Assembly (NCBI GenBank): GCA_003854995.1
Contig: RQOI01000047.1
Location: forward strand, 1-27,488
Direction of reading: 5' to 3'
DNA from: Candidatus Zhuqueibacterota bacterium
GTDB lineage: Bacteria > Zhuqueibacterota > Zhuqueibacteria > Residuimicrobiales > Krinioviventaceae
DNA: 27,488 bases
Shown: positions 16,324 to 24,708 of the stretch, piece after piece
Position numbering within the stretch: the first letter of the stretch is position 1
Layout: each line of letters starts with the position of its first letter
The notes under the pieces: generated by a model
What the model saw: the letters and a program-made list of their open reading frames with translations, nothing else
Database searches by the model: none
Told to the model about the DNA's origin: nothing
Made by a program: the position numbers and the translations under genes

Positions 16324-17307
16324 TTATTTGAGCAGCATCATTTTTTTATCACTCACTCTGATATTCCCTTGCGAATCCAAAAACTGCAGCCGATAGATGT
16401 AAACACCACTGCAAAGCTTATTTCCTTGATCATCAATCCCATCCCATACAACAGCGTGCTCACCAGCACCTTTGTATTCGCGCAAGAGTTTTCTCACTGC
16501 ATAACCTGCGATATCATAAACTGTGACGACGGCCTCGCTATCCTCAGCGAGGTTAAATCGTATAGTCGTCCATGGGTTGAAAGGATTGGGGTAATTTTGA
16601 AACAGGACAAAGTTGTCCAGATCATGTTGTTCTTTCTCACCACCCGTCGTATGATCGCCAATGGCAAGCGCGGAATAATTCAAACTCGTTTTTTCCATGC
16701 CCGCTTTGTTCCTTGCAATGACCTTCCAAAAACAGATCGTCCCAGGCTGCAATCGTGGCAATTCCACCCAGGACACATCACCGTCTATCGTGATGCTTTG
16801 CGACATTTCAAAATTCGGGCTGGAAGAATAGAGCACCCTATAGACAATATCATCTGGCGATTTGATGATATCACGGGCCGCACTTTCCCAATAGACAGTC
16901 GGGTGCGTCGTGTTCACAATGGCATTGAAACCGGGGGTGATGAGGGAAAAATCTTTCAGGGTCACATGTTGCTGATCTTCTGGGGCAAGGACGAACGAGT
17001 AAACCTGTGAGCTCCACTGGCTCGCGCCGACAATGTTCTCGGCTTTCACTTTCCAGTAATAAATCCTGTCCGGCGCCAAATCGCAAACCTGCACTGTCGT
17101 TGTTTTGCCGCGCGTCAGCAAGACTGTGGGATTGTCGAATCCGGCGCTTGTGTCGATGAATATCTCATATTCAATGGATTGTGGAGAGTGTATCTCCGCA
17201 GCCGTTGCCGATTCCCACGTCAGCACCGGACATGTTGCGTACACGATTTGTCCATCGGCGGGGGATGTCAAAGAAAAATTTTGCAGCAGAACAAGATCTG
17301 CTTCGTG
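16324..17307 (-). pseudogene. Fn3-like + sorting-domain half of an amber-split surface protein
   Basis: The frame continues directly from the LamG half upstream, separated only by a TAG at 17308-17310. This 327-codon portion has two Fn3-like modules, each with a SP..G..V....P.L.WES start and an I.YWKV.A.N..G or I.FWKV.ARN.AG end. A C-terminal type A sorting/FlgD-like domain of ~90 residues follows, with NYPNPFNP, AVVWDGIDDQGN and SGVYIYRLQ. It has no signal peptide of its own, and its only candidate start (TTG at 17271) falls inside the first Fn3 module. It is therefore the tail of the same gene, not an independent protein. With the stop read through, the whole product would be about 579 residues. 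Confidence 0.8.
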
Positions 17308-17310
17308 CTA
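17308..17310 (-). other. In-frame amber codon splitting the LamG gene
   Basis: On the - strand the triplet is TAG in a frame that is open on both sides (18063 to 16324). The surrounding codons read NAELV-stop-HEADLVLLQNF, a natural linker between a LamG and an Fn3 domain. TAG also ends ordinary genes here (ferritin, flippase), so genome-wide reassignment of TAG is not suggested. A CAG (Gln) to TAG change is the simplest explanation. Confidence 0.85.
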
Positions 17311-18063
17311 TACCAGCTCGGCATTCCCCACGAGTGCGCCATGATGGCCGTTGCCGGACATGTCCTCAACACCGAGCCAGTGCACATCGTTTTTCCAAAA
17401 TTCAAAATAGCGATCAAAATCCCAATAAGCAACCAGCCCGGTTCGAATCCTTTCATCCTCGATGGTCAGAGGGCTTGTCATTCCCTCTCTTATTTCCTGC
17501 CCTGATCTCGCATAATTCCAGATTCTCAGATCATCGATGAATCCATTAAAATATCCGGCAACAATTTCGAGATAGGCATGCCGGCCGATGGCGACATGGT
17601 CATAATCAAGGTGGAACGGTCCGCTTTGTTCGTTTATCGTTGAATCGACGGGCTGTCCGTCGATGTAGAGGGTGAGATCATCTCGAGTGACGACACCGGC
17701 ATAGTGGTGCCACTCAAAGTGCGGCAGCTGTGGTGTTTTGGCGCGATTGAGATAGTGCTCGTAGTCACGAATCGTCCAGGCTGTAAAGCCCTCGCCATTT
17801 TGGGCATTCAATAGTATGGCGGAGGCATACATGACTGTCTCCAGACTTCGCTGTTCAAAGATGGGATTTTGCGCATAGACGCCTCCCCCGGGGCCATAGA
17901 GATAGGCCCACGCCTCAATGGTAAATGGCACATCATAAATCACTGGAGCGAACAGCTGGACAAAATCACATTGCCCATCCAGATACAAAGTCTTGCCAAA
18001 ATGGTCTTTGCCGCGCAACATCGCAGCAAAAAGCAGCGCGAAAATGTAACATTTATACATCAC
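17308..18063 (-). CDS. LamG/concanavalin-like domain protein, N-terminal half of a split gene
   Basis: 251 residues up to the amber codon. The signal peptide covers about residues 1-15 (YIFALLFAAM). A LamG-like jelly-roll domain spans about 22-245. Diagnostic pieces are LYLDGQCDFVQL, FTIEAWAYL, HHYAGVV..DDLTLYIDGQPV, GFIDDLRIWNYARS and GLVAYWDFD. The domain ends in a GNGHHG loop typical of secreted LamG proteins in FCB and related bacteria, and these usually continue into Fn3 and sorting domains. Here that continuation exists in frame but after a TAG. If the stop is real, the product is a released LamG domain without its sorting tail. It is divergent from the flippase, about 72 nt apart. Confidence 0.82.
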   Translation of the reverse strand: MMYKCYIFALLFAAMLRGKDHFGKTLYLDGQCDFVQLFAPVIYDVPFTIEAWAYLYGPGGGVYAQNPIFEQRSLETVMYASAILLNAQNGEGFTAWTIRDYEHYLNRAKTPQLPHFEWHHYAGVVTRDDLTLYIDGQPVDSTINEQSGPFHLDYDHVAIGRHAYLEIVAGYFNGFIDDLRIWNYARSGQEIREGMTSPLTIEDERIRTGLVAYWDFDRYFEFWKNDVHWLGVEDMSGNGHHGALVGNAELV

Positions 18064-18135
18064 AGCCCTCCCGCAACAATGCGGCGTTTGAAATCAGCAA
18101 AATATTCCCTACCTTATTTTTAAATATAGAGCTTC

Positions 18136-19692
18136 GTGAATCCAATGGCAAATCAGAATTCCTACACCAGCACCATTGTGACCATGGCGCGCGGCGCCGG
18201 CATTGTCTTTTTCGGCATCTTTCTCAGCCGGGTCATCGGCTATATCCTGCGCATTCTTTTAAAACATTTTCTCGGCCTCGAGATGTTTGGGCTGCTGTGG
18301 TCAAGCTTTAATGTCATTGAGATGGTCACCTTTTTCTGCCTGCTGGGCATCCCGGCCGCTCTGTCGCGCTATATTGCCTTTTATAAAGCTCGTAACCACC
18401 CGCGCCGGGTGGGCGGCTTTATTGTGGCGAGTTTTTTATATCTTTTGCCGATCATCTGCATCGTCACTGTCCTTTTGTACTGGCAGACGGACTATATTGC
18501 CACGACGCTATTTGGCAAACCGGACATCAAGCCGTTTTTGAAAATCCTGAATTTCGGCATTTTCCCGTTGGCGTTGATGTATTTTTTCGGCAGTATTTTT
18601 CGCGGCTTTAAATTGATGCCGCAAATGGTCTTTACGCAGCAGCTCAGCCGAAATATTTTCATGTTTGCCTGTCTGGGCGTCTTTATGCTGCTGGGAGTCG
18701 GCAAAGAATCCGCTGTCTGGGCCATGCTCCTGGGCCTGGTGCTGACAGCGCTGGCAGCGATCCTGCTCTTTTTTCGCCATGTTGATAAAAAATATCTCGT
18801 CAACATTGACATGGCCGGCGTGTTTGTCGAGCTCTTTTCCTACTCCTGGCCGCTGGTCTTCACCACGTTGTTCTGGAATATGAGCGGCCGAATCGATGTC
18901 TTTTTTCTCACCATCTATGAAAGTGAAAGCAATGTCGGCGTCTACAACGCCATTTTACCTCTGGCGCAATTTGTTCCCGTGGTCATGCAGTCGTTCACCA
19001 GCATATTAATGCCCATCTTTTCCGGAATTTTCGCCAACTATGAAAAAAATGCACTGTATACCATGCAACGTGCGGGGTCAAAGTGGATCATTGCATTTAC
19101 TGTGCCTATATTTCTGCTGCTCATCGTTTTTTCTGATGATATCCTTTTGCTGTTGCTGGGACAGGACACCGTCATCGGCGCGACGCCCCTGTGCATCGCC
19201 TCGGTGGGCTATTTCATCAACGCCGCTTTTGGCGTTTTCAACATCATTTTGAATGCGGCCGGCAAGACAAAACTGACGCTCCTGGACACATCCGTTTACG
19301 TAGCGGCAAACATTTTACTGGATGTGCTCCTCATCCCGCGATACGGACTCGTTGGCGCGGCTGTGGCGGGCGCTCTGAGTATGCTGATCATGAACATGCT
19401 GGCTGTCTGGCAAAATTACAGGCTCTATCATCTGAAACCGGTGACCGGGCAAATCATGCGACTCGTGTTAATCGGCGCGGTTGCGGCCGGCGCGAGCTTT
19501 ATCCTGAAAATGGCTATACCATTTCATTTTGATCTCTTGTCAATTGCTGTTGGGAGTTTTCTCTTCATATTGCTATATTTCATCGGCTTGAAGAAAATTC
19601 GCATTTTTGACGAGAATGATTTGGCGATCATCGCGGCGGTGGAAAACAGAATCGGAAAAAAACTAACCCTATTGCGACGGATGGTCGAGTAG
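18136..19692 (+). CDS. Wzx-like polysaccharide flippase
   Basis: 518-aa integral membrane protein of the MOP superfamily (polysaccharide flippase type). It moves lipid-linked glycans across the inner membrane. About 12-14 hydrophobic helices run through the whole length. The N-terminus (ARGAGIVFFGIFLSRVIGY) and second helix (LGIPAALSRYIAFY) fit the Wzx family. The GTG at 18136 and ATG at 18145 are both possible starts, differing by three residues; neither has a strong ribosome-binding site. Its convergent neighbours are the polysaccharide modification genes, so it probably exports their glycan. No Wzy polymerase is in the window. Confidence 0.88.
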   Translation: MNPMANQNSYTSTIVTMARGAGIVFFGIFLSRVIGYILRILLKHFLGLEMFGLLWSSFNVIEMVTFFCLLGIPAALSRYIAFYKARNHPRRVGGFIVASFLYLLPIICIVTVLLYWQTDYIATTLFGKPDIKPFLKILNFGIFPLALMYFFGSIFRGFKLMPQMVFTQQLSRNIFMFACLGVFMLLGVGKESAVWAMLLGLVLTALAAILLFFRHVDKKYLVNIDMAGVFVELFSYSWPLVFTTLFWNMSGRIDVFFLTIYESESNVGVYNAILPLAQFVPVVMQSFTSILMPIFSGIFANYEKNALYTMQRAGSKWIIAFTVPIFLLLIVFSDDILLLLLGQDTVIGATPLCIASVGYFINAAFGVFNIILNAAGKTKLTLLDTSVYVAANILLDVLLIPRYGLVGAAVAGALSMLIMNMLAVWQNYRLYHLKPVTGQIMRLVLIGAVAAGASFILKMAIPFHFDLLSIAVGSFLFILLYFIGLKKIRIFDENDLAIIAAVENRIGKKLTLLRRMVE

Positions 19693-19699
19693 ATGATTG

Positions 19700-20515
19700 T
19701 TATAGATGCTTGAGATCACCGACAAACCGGCGTATCTCAAGCGCCCGATAATGCTTAAAATACTTGTAAAATCTGCCGATATCGGCTCGGATCATTTTTG
19801 AAATGGCGAGATATTCTGCGAGATTGAATTGAATATAATCGTCAAAGATGCTGTCGCGCCACGATCTCTCTTCCCCAATATGAAAGGTCAGGTGCAAATC
19901 TCTAAAAATTTTCATTTTTTGGGAGTAACTGATGAGGTTGGTTATCAATGTCAAGCCGATCCGATTGGTTCCGATGACGACCCTGCCGAGCTTAAATTTG
20001 GGATATAGTTCTCTCTTGAAAATAAAACAATCATAACCGGGGTGCATTTTTCCGGGATCTTTATACATCATCGGCAGCTCTGTCACACTTTTATAGGCTG
20101 ACGAGATGGTTCGACGGTTAATGACAAAGGCATCATAGCCGCGGTCAAGCAAATGATTCACTTCTAGATAGAAATGAGGTTGAAGTGCAATATCAACGTT
20201 GGTATAAATAAAAAATTCGGCATCACTGTTTTGGTATAACCTGTCCAATATGTCTTGGATGAGTGGCAATTTTTTATTTTTACTAAAGCGACCAAAATCT
20301 AGAATGGATCGTTCAAGGTCAGGGGTTCGGGTGAAATAAGGCGGGATAAGGGGGATATCTTCTTTAAATTGTGCACTGAATAATTGTATATCGAGCTGCC
20401 CGGCCGCCTTCTCTTTCGCCACTTTCATCGATGCAAAAGTAATGGGTTGAGCGATGTAAAGGTCGGATGAAGGGGGCACAATGACCGGATTGATTATATG
20501 GCCGATTTTTCTCAT
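19700..20515 (-). CDS. Putative glycosyltransferase-like protein of the polysaccharide cluster
   Basis: 271-aa soluble protein that I do not recognise as a named family. Its centre (about 84-135) reads like part of a GT-A fold: a helix LPLIQDILDRLY, then DAEFFIYTNVDIALQPHFY with an aspartate in an 'N-x-D' position where GT-A enzymes keep a metal-binding DxD. GYDAFVINRR and GYDCFIFKRELY follow. The conserved-looking HIGEERSW is at 212-219, and a basic, aromatic tail ends the protein. The context (FkbM methyltransferases, sulfotransferase, flippase) favours glycan synthesis. It is 18 nt after an FkbM gene and ends 7 bp from the flippase stop. Activity is inferred from context more than from motifs. 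Confidence 0.5.
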   Translation of the reverse strand: MRKIGHIINPVIVPPSSDLYIAQPITFASMKVAKEKAAGQLDIQLFSAQFKEDIPLIPPYFTRTPDLERSILDFGRFSKNKKLPLIQDILDRLYQNSDAEFFIYTNVDIALQPHFYLEVNHLLDRGYDAFVINRRTISSAYKSVTELPMMYKDPGKMHPGYDCFIFKRELYPKFKLGRVVIGTNRIGLTLITNLISYSQKMKIFRDLHLTFHIGEERSWRDSIFDDYIQFNLAEYLAISKMIRADIGRFYKYFKHYRALEIRRFVGDLKHL

Positions 20516-20533
20516 CGTTGGAAAATGTCGACA

Positions 20534-21436
20534 TTAATCCTTTATAAAAGGATTCAGCCTGGATTTTTGCGATCTATGAATGAAGAAAAAATCTTCTTTG
20601 GCATTCGAATAGCCGCTCAAGGAATCAACTGCGATCAAACCTTCCGGTTTTGCTGCGTAATATAAATAATTATTCTCCCGATAAAATTCATCCAGCTCGT
20701 TTTCTATTTTTCCTGGCAAAATTTCTGATATGATGATGGGTTTTTTTTCAGCAATGAGTTCTCTGCCGCCATTAAGGATGAGGTTTTCAGTTCCCTCTGT
20801 ATCCAATTTTAGCAGATCAACAGCCCGGATAGAATAGTCCTTCACAAAGCTGTCCAGCGTCTGAGTGTTGACCTTGATGGCCTCGGAAAAGCTGTCTTTC
20901 GCTCTGGCCAGATTGCTTGTTCCGCTGATGTGATGTTCAAGATACATGGCCTTGGCCATTTTGGTGGCAAAAAATTCTGCCTCCCCTGCTCTATCCGACA
21001 GGGCAAGACGGTAGGCTGTGATGTTGTTCAGCTGATTCAGTTCGATATTTTTTTGCAGGAAAAGAAAAGCACTCGGCAGCGGTTCAAAAGCATGGACAGT
21101 GATGCGGGGATTGAGCCTAGCCGCCATGAGTGAGTAGTAACCGATGTTTGCGCCGATATCCATAAAACAGTTCATATCTTGAATCAGCTCCAGGAAGACG
21201 CTCACTGTGGGGTATTCATAATCCTCGATTCCTCCCCAGAATACCTTTTTAGTGAGATAGTTGGTTTGATTGGTTGTCATCAGGATAAATTGATCACCCT
21301 TGAGCTTGATCTTGATGGTGCCGGAAACGGGAATCCTGCAGCTGGCGGGCAAGCAAAACCGAAAAGGCTTTAATATATTCCTCAGCACATAATTAATAGC
21401 AGGGCTGTAAATAATCCTTCTTATGATAGGCATCAT
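20534..21436 (-). CDS. FkbM-family methyltransferase (first copy)
   Basis: 300-aa SAM-dependent O-methyltransferase of the FkbM family, which methylates sugars in polysaccharides or natural products. SAM motif I is FMDIGANIGYYSL (91-103). The acidic motif II is HAFEPLPSAF (115-124), and the later LLKLDTEGTENLILNGG motif ends the core. A ~70-residue N-terminal extension precedes the fold, as in many cell-surface polysaccharide members. Start codons ATGATG at 21436/21433 are interchangeable; GGATAAAA is a weak ribosome-binding site. It lies 39 nt after a second, quite different FkbM gene, so the two probably act at different positions on one glycan. Confidence 0.88.
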   Translation of the reverse strand: MMPIIRRIIYSPAINYVLRNILKPFRFCLPASCRIPVSGTIKIKLKGDQFILMTTNQTNYLTKKVFWGGIEDYEYPTVSVFLELIQDMNCFMDIGANIGYYSLMAARLNPRITVHAFEPLPSAFLFLQKNIELNQLNNITAYRLALSDRAGEAEFFATKMAKAMYLEHHISGTSNLARAKDSFSEAIKVNTQTLDSFVKDYSIRAVDLLKLDTEGTENLILNGGRELIAEKKPIIISEILPGKIENELDEFYRENNYLYYAAKPEGLIAVDSLSGYSNAKEDFFFIHRSQKSRLNPFIKD

Positions 21437-21475
21437 GTGCTTTTATCCAAATGTCGGATTTTCTGCAAAGGTCGG

Positions 21476-22225
21476 CTAAAAATTCCTGGTAAAAAAAACA
21501 TCGGCATTCAGGAACGTCCCGTCTTTCGTGCTGCGGGCAATGTTCTCGACGCCAGCGATGTGAAATCCTCTCTCTCTCAAAAAATCAGCAATGTCATCAA
21601 AAAGAGGTTGCTCTTCGTACAGCTTGTTGAAACAGACCTCTGAATAAACATATCGAGTATGCTTTAACAATTCCTCCGATCCCTTTAACACTTCAATTTC
21701 ATAGCCCTGCACATCCAGTTTTAAGAGGATATCCGGTGTTAAATCTTCGATCTTGATCAAATTGTCCAGTTTGTCTAAAGCCACCTTAATTTCAGAACAA
21801 TTTTTGGTGTAGGGATGAGCGTCTATATGCAAATCGGATATTCTCAGAAAGGAGGACGCCCCGACATGTTCATGCAGATGAAATTCTGATTGCCCGACCG
21901 TATTACCCAGGGCAATATTAAATGCCTTGAAATTTTTGTCAGACGCAAATTTTTTGGTCAGGATTTTATAAGAACTTGGGATGGGTTCAAAAGAGTATAT
22001 TTTTGCTCGCTGAAATAGTTTCCGGGCTTTGGTGGCAAATCCACCGTCAGACGCGCCAACATCAATGATTGAGTTAATATTGTTCTTGGTCAGCCAGTCA
22101 TTGCGCACCTTTTCCAATTGCACTTCCCTGCTATCGAAAGTGACTATGGTAAGACCTTTGTGATTGAGATATTTAATGACCTTGGCTTTAAAATATTCTT
22201 TTAAAGTGTTTCGCACACTTGCCAT
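21476..22225 (-). CDS. FkbM-family methyltransferase (second copy)
   Basis: 249-aa SAM-dependent methyltransferase. Motif I is IIDVGASDGGFA (53-64), motif II is YSFEPIPSSYK (77-87), and the FkbM signature LLKLDVQGYEIEVLKG lies near residue 165. It lacks the long N-terminal extension of its neighbour. Similarity between the two is limited to the core motifs by eye, so they are not a recent duplication. A 129-nt non-coding gap separates it from the sulfotransferase, so a separate promoter is possible, though I see none with both boxes. The gene is more AT-rich than the sulfotransferase and deacetylase. Confidence 0.88.
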   Translation of the reverse strand: MASVRNTLKEYFKAKVIKYLNHKGLTIVTFDSREVQLEKVRNDWLTKNNINSIIDVGASDGGFATKARKLFQRAKIYSFEPIPSSYKILTKKFASDKNFKAFNIALGNTVGQSEFHLHEHVGASSFLRISDLHIDAHPYTKNCSEIKVALDKLDNLIKIEDLTPDILLKLDVQGYEIEVLKGSEELLKHTRYVYSEVCFNKLYEEQPLFDDIADFLRERGFHIAGVENIARSTKDGTFLNADVFFTRNF

Positions 22226-22354
22226 TTTTTACAATTTATACCTATATTACCTTCAAAATGATAGGATTTTTAATTTTCTCTGATGAACTTTTCATCGAGG
22301 AGCAATATAGCCACAGAAGAAGCGAAAATCAAGCGAAAACACTTTGAGCGAGAG

Positions 22355-23242
22355 TCATCCATAACCATATTTCTCCATCAGCGGTGCGATCTGAAATAAC
22401 AACCGCTTATCCTCATCCGGCCAATCTCGATAACGCGGATAGTCGCCCTTTTTCTGCACATTTTCCGGTCGCAAGTTTTTTCTGATCGTATTCAGAGAGG
22501 GCGCCGGCGCGCCCAGGAAAGAAAAAATGTTTCGCGTGACCTCGGCGTCGGCAAAGAGATCTTCTGCCTTGACGAACAGAAAAGCATCAGCGGGAAGGGC
22601 GCTTTTCACCTCTTCGATGAACTGGTTGGTCTCGTTCCACAGCCAGCCGATCTTTTCGATCGGCGTCCAGGCGTCCCACAACTTTTGGGCTTGCCCGGTT
22701 GGCACAATCCGGCCGATGTCATGCTCGTGCTTGTCGGAATACCAGCCGCGCCGGATGCCGCTGCGCACAAAATCGCCGGGATGGCGGACGAGATGGATGA
22801 ATCTGGCGTGCGGAAAAACATCGCGAATGACCGGCGCAAAAAAGGTGATGCGGTTGTTGGTCTCGACAAAGATCTGATCATGCCGCAGCGCTTCGAGCAG
22901 CAGCTCTTCGCGAGCGCTTTTCAAGGTTTCGCGGAACACCTCGGGAGAATCTTGCACCCTCTCAAAAGCCAGTTTGGAAGCTCTGATCAATTCGGGACGA
23001 GGTTGGTGCGCGACGGCGAGGTGCGGCGACAAGGACAATAATTTGGTCAGCAAGAGCGTGCCGCTGCGGCCGGTCGACAGGACAAAGCACGGCCGCACGT
23101 TTTGCCACTTTTCGCCCTCGCACGCTGCCAGTGAAATCCTTTTGAGCGGCAAGAGCCGCTGCGCGGCGCCGTCCGCTGTGCGAGTCAGCCGGTTGAAAAA
23201 ATCGGCGATCTTTAAGAGCCTTCGGTAAATGAATAATTTCAT
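22355..23242 (-). CDS. PAPS-dependent sulfotransferase
   Basis: 295-aa cytoplasmic sulfotransferase that moves sulfate from PAPS to an acceptor. The 5'-phosphosulfate loop is STGRSGTLLLTK (56-67). The 3'-phosphate site is RFIHLVRHPGDFVRSGIRRGW (147-167), with R153 and S161 in the expected places. N-terminal residues 1-50 are basic and amphipathic. The start at 23242 forms an ATGA overlap with the upstream deacetylase stop; the longer frame (23254) is not needed. The acceptor is unknown, but the coupled deacetylase and C5-epimerase favour a polysaccharide. It is of the general Sulfotransfer_1/3 type, so N- or O-sulfation cannot be told apart. Confidence 0.87.
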   Translation of the reverse strand: MKLFIYRRLLKIADFFNRLTRTADGAAQRLLPLKRISLAACEGEKWQNVRPCFVLSTGRSGTLLLTKLLSLSPHLAVAHQPRPELIRASKLAFERVQDSPEVFRETLKSAREELLLEALRHDQIFVETNNRITFFAPVIRDVFPHARFIHLVRHPGDFVRSGIRRGWYSDKHEHDIGRIVPTGQAQKLWDAWTPIEKIGWLWNETNQFIEEVKSALPADAFLFVKAEDLFADAEVTRNIFSFLGAPAPSLNTIRKNLRPENVQKKGDYPRYRDWPDEDKRLLFQIAPLMEKYGYG

Positions 23243-24708
23243 CGCACTGTCCACCAGTTATAAACTTGATTCAGCGAGGCAAGCCAGCCGCCATTCTCTT
23301 GCGTCCAGTTGAGGATCTTTATGTAGAGCAGCGAATAGCCATTGACATCAATGGGATGCAAATCCGAGCTGTGCCAGTTTATCGTCAGCAGGCCGTTGTT
23401 CGCCCTGGCTTCCTGCAGGTGCCTTTCGACGACCGGCCACGCATCGGCAGCCGCGAGATGTTGCTTGCTTTCCAAAAACAGCACTGTATCCATCAAGATC
23501 AATGGGATTTCCAGCAGCGGCGTCTGCCCGTCGCCGTCGTGCATTTGAAACGGAAAACCAGTGCCGCATCTGTATCCGATATAATCCGAAAAGCCCAGGG
23601 TGGAATCGTATTTTATTTTGGCCTCTCGCCACAGCTGCAGCGTGGCATCGCTGTAACAGAGATAGTGCTGACGGTTGCCGAGCACCTCCCTGTCGACGAC
23701 AGACTCCAACGCCTCTTTTTCCAGCTGCAATAGACCGCCGGCGCCGGCGGACGGGATGGTGCCGTGCAGACCGATGTCGCAGCCGCGACGCTGCAGCGTC
23801 GCCACTCCCCGGCGAAGCCAGGGCGATGTCATCTTATACGTCGGATCGAGCGCCTGCCGATGCCGGGAGACGAAGAAAAATGTCGAGGCAGCCGCATAGC
23901 TGCGGTCCAGAGCGCTGATATAGTTGAAATTGCCGAGCCAGTTTTCCGGACAGCTCAAGGATCGCAGCAGGCGACAGGAGCGCACGATCGGGTTGGCATA
24001 GGGCGAACCCTGGGGACGCATAACGCGTCGCACTTTTGTGATCGTCCAGGTCGGGATGCGATCGACATCGTGCGACAGCGCTACGGCAAAACGACGGTTA
24101 TCGGGCCAGACGGGCGTGATCCGCATGTTGGGCGCCAGTCGCAGCAGCAGCGCGCGCAGCAGTCTCGCATAGCGGTCCACCGTCGGATTGTCGTAGATCT
24201 GTTCTCCGACAGGACTGAATTGCCTTTGAAACCGGTCGAACTGATCGCGCTGCGTCGCGTGACGTTCATTTTCGAGCGAGAGAAAATAAAAACAGGCGGC
24301 GAGGATGTCGACCGCGCAGAATATTTTATTTTCACTAGCGCTGAGCATGACTTGTGACGATTTTTCATCCGCATAGATCGAATTCTGCAGCGGCTGAATA
24401 TGGCCCGAGAAGAGATTGATGATTTTTTGCGGCAGATCCGGCTCTGTCGTCACGATCGCGCGCACGTCGTGCGGCGCGAGCGTGGCGGCCTGGTCATAAT
24501 CAGCCTGCGCACAAAAGAAGATCGGCAGCTCAATCTTGACGCTCGGCATCGATCGACCATAAATCAACAGGGCGTCGAGAGCGGGGAGCGGGCCGACCAG
24601 GTCATTGATCTCGATCATTTTGACGCCCATCATCCTGGCCAACTGTCGCAGCACGTAGCGTGCCCGGTCGGCGAACGTCTCTTTTTCCTGTAAGAAATAT
24701 CCGATCAT
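23239..24708 (-). CDS. NodB-like polysaccharide deacetylase with N-terminal extension
   Basis: 489-aa protein of the polysaccharide deacetylase (NodB, CE4) superfamily, in the variant group found in cell-surface polysaccharide loci. Motif 1 is ALSHDVDR (HDVD 213-216, replacing TFDDG). A later DIGLHGTIPSA (311-321) supplies the metal-binding histidine region. FSDYIGYRCGTGFPF (373-387) and LLTINWHSSD (440-449) match the later catalytic motifs. Residues 1-200 are a separate domain of unknown function. An in-frame ATG at 24801 lies inside the previous gene; 24708 gives an ATGA overlap with the epimerase stop and is preferred. The family includes N-deacetylases and inactive members, so the reaction is an inference. 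Confidence 0.78.
   Translation of the reverse strand: MIGYFLQEKETFADRARYVLRQLARMMGVKMIEINDLVGPLPALDALLIYGRSMPSVKIELPIFFCAQADYDQAATLAPHDVRAIVTTEPDLPQKIINLFSGHIQPLQNSIYADEKSSQVMLSASENKIFCAVDILAACFYFLSLENERHATQRDQFDRFQRQFSPVGEQIYDNPTVDRYARLLRALLLRLAPNMRITPVWPDNRRFAVALSHDVDRIPTWTITKVRRVMRPQGSPYANPIVRSCRLLRSLSCPENWLGNFNYISALDRSYAAASTFFFVSRHRQALDPTYKMTSPWLRRGVATLQRRGCDIGLHGTIPSAGAGGLLQLEKEALESVVDREVLGNRQHYLCYSDATLQLWREAKIKYDSTLGFSDYIGYRCGTGFPFQMHDGDGQTPLLEIPLILMDTVLFLESKQHLAAADAWPVVERHLQEARANNGLLTINWHSSDLHPIDVNGYSLLYIKILNWTQENGGWLASLNQVYNWWTVR

Noticed and set aside
17268..17271. TTG at 17271 as an independent start for the Fn3/sorting-domain protein
   Set aside because: It lies inside the first Fn3 module, there is no signal peptide, and the frame is continuous with the LamG part upstream apart from one TAG.
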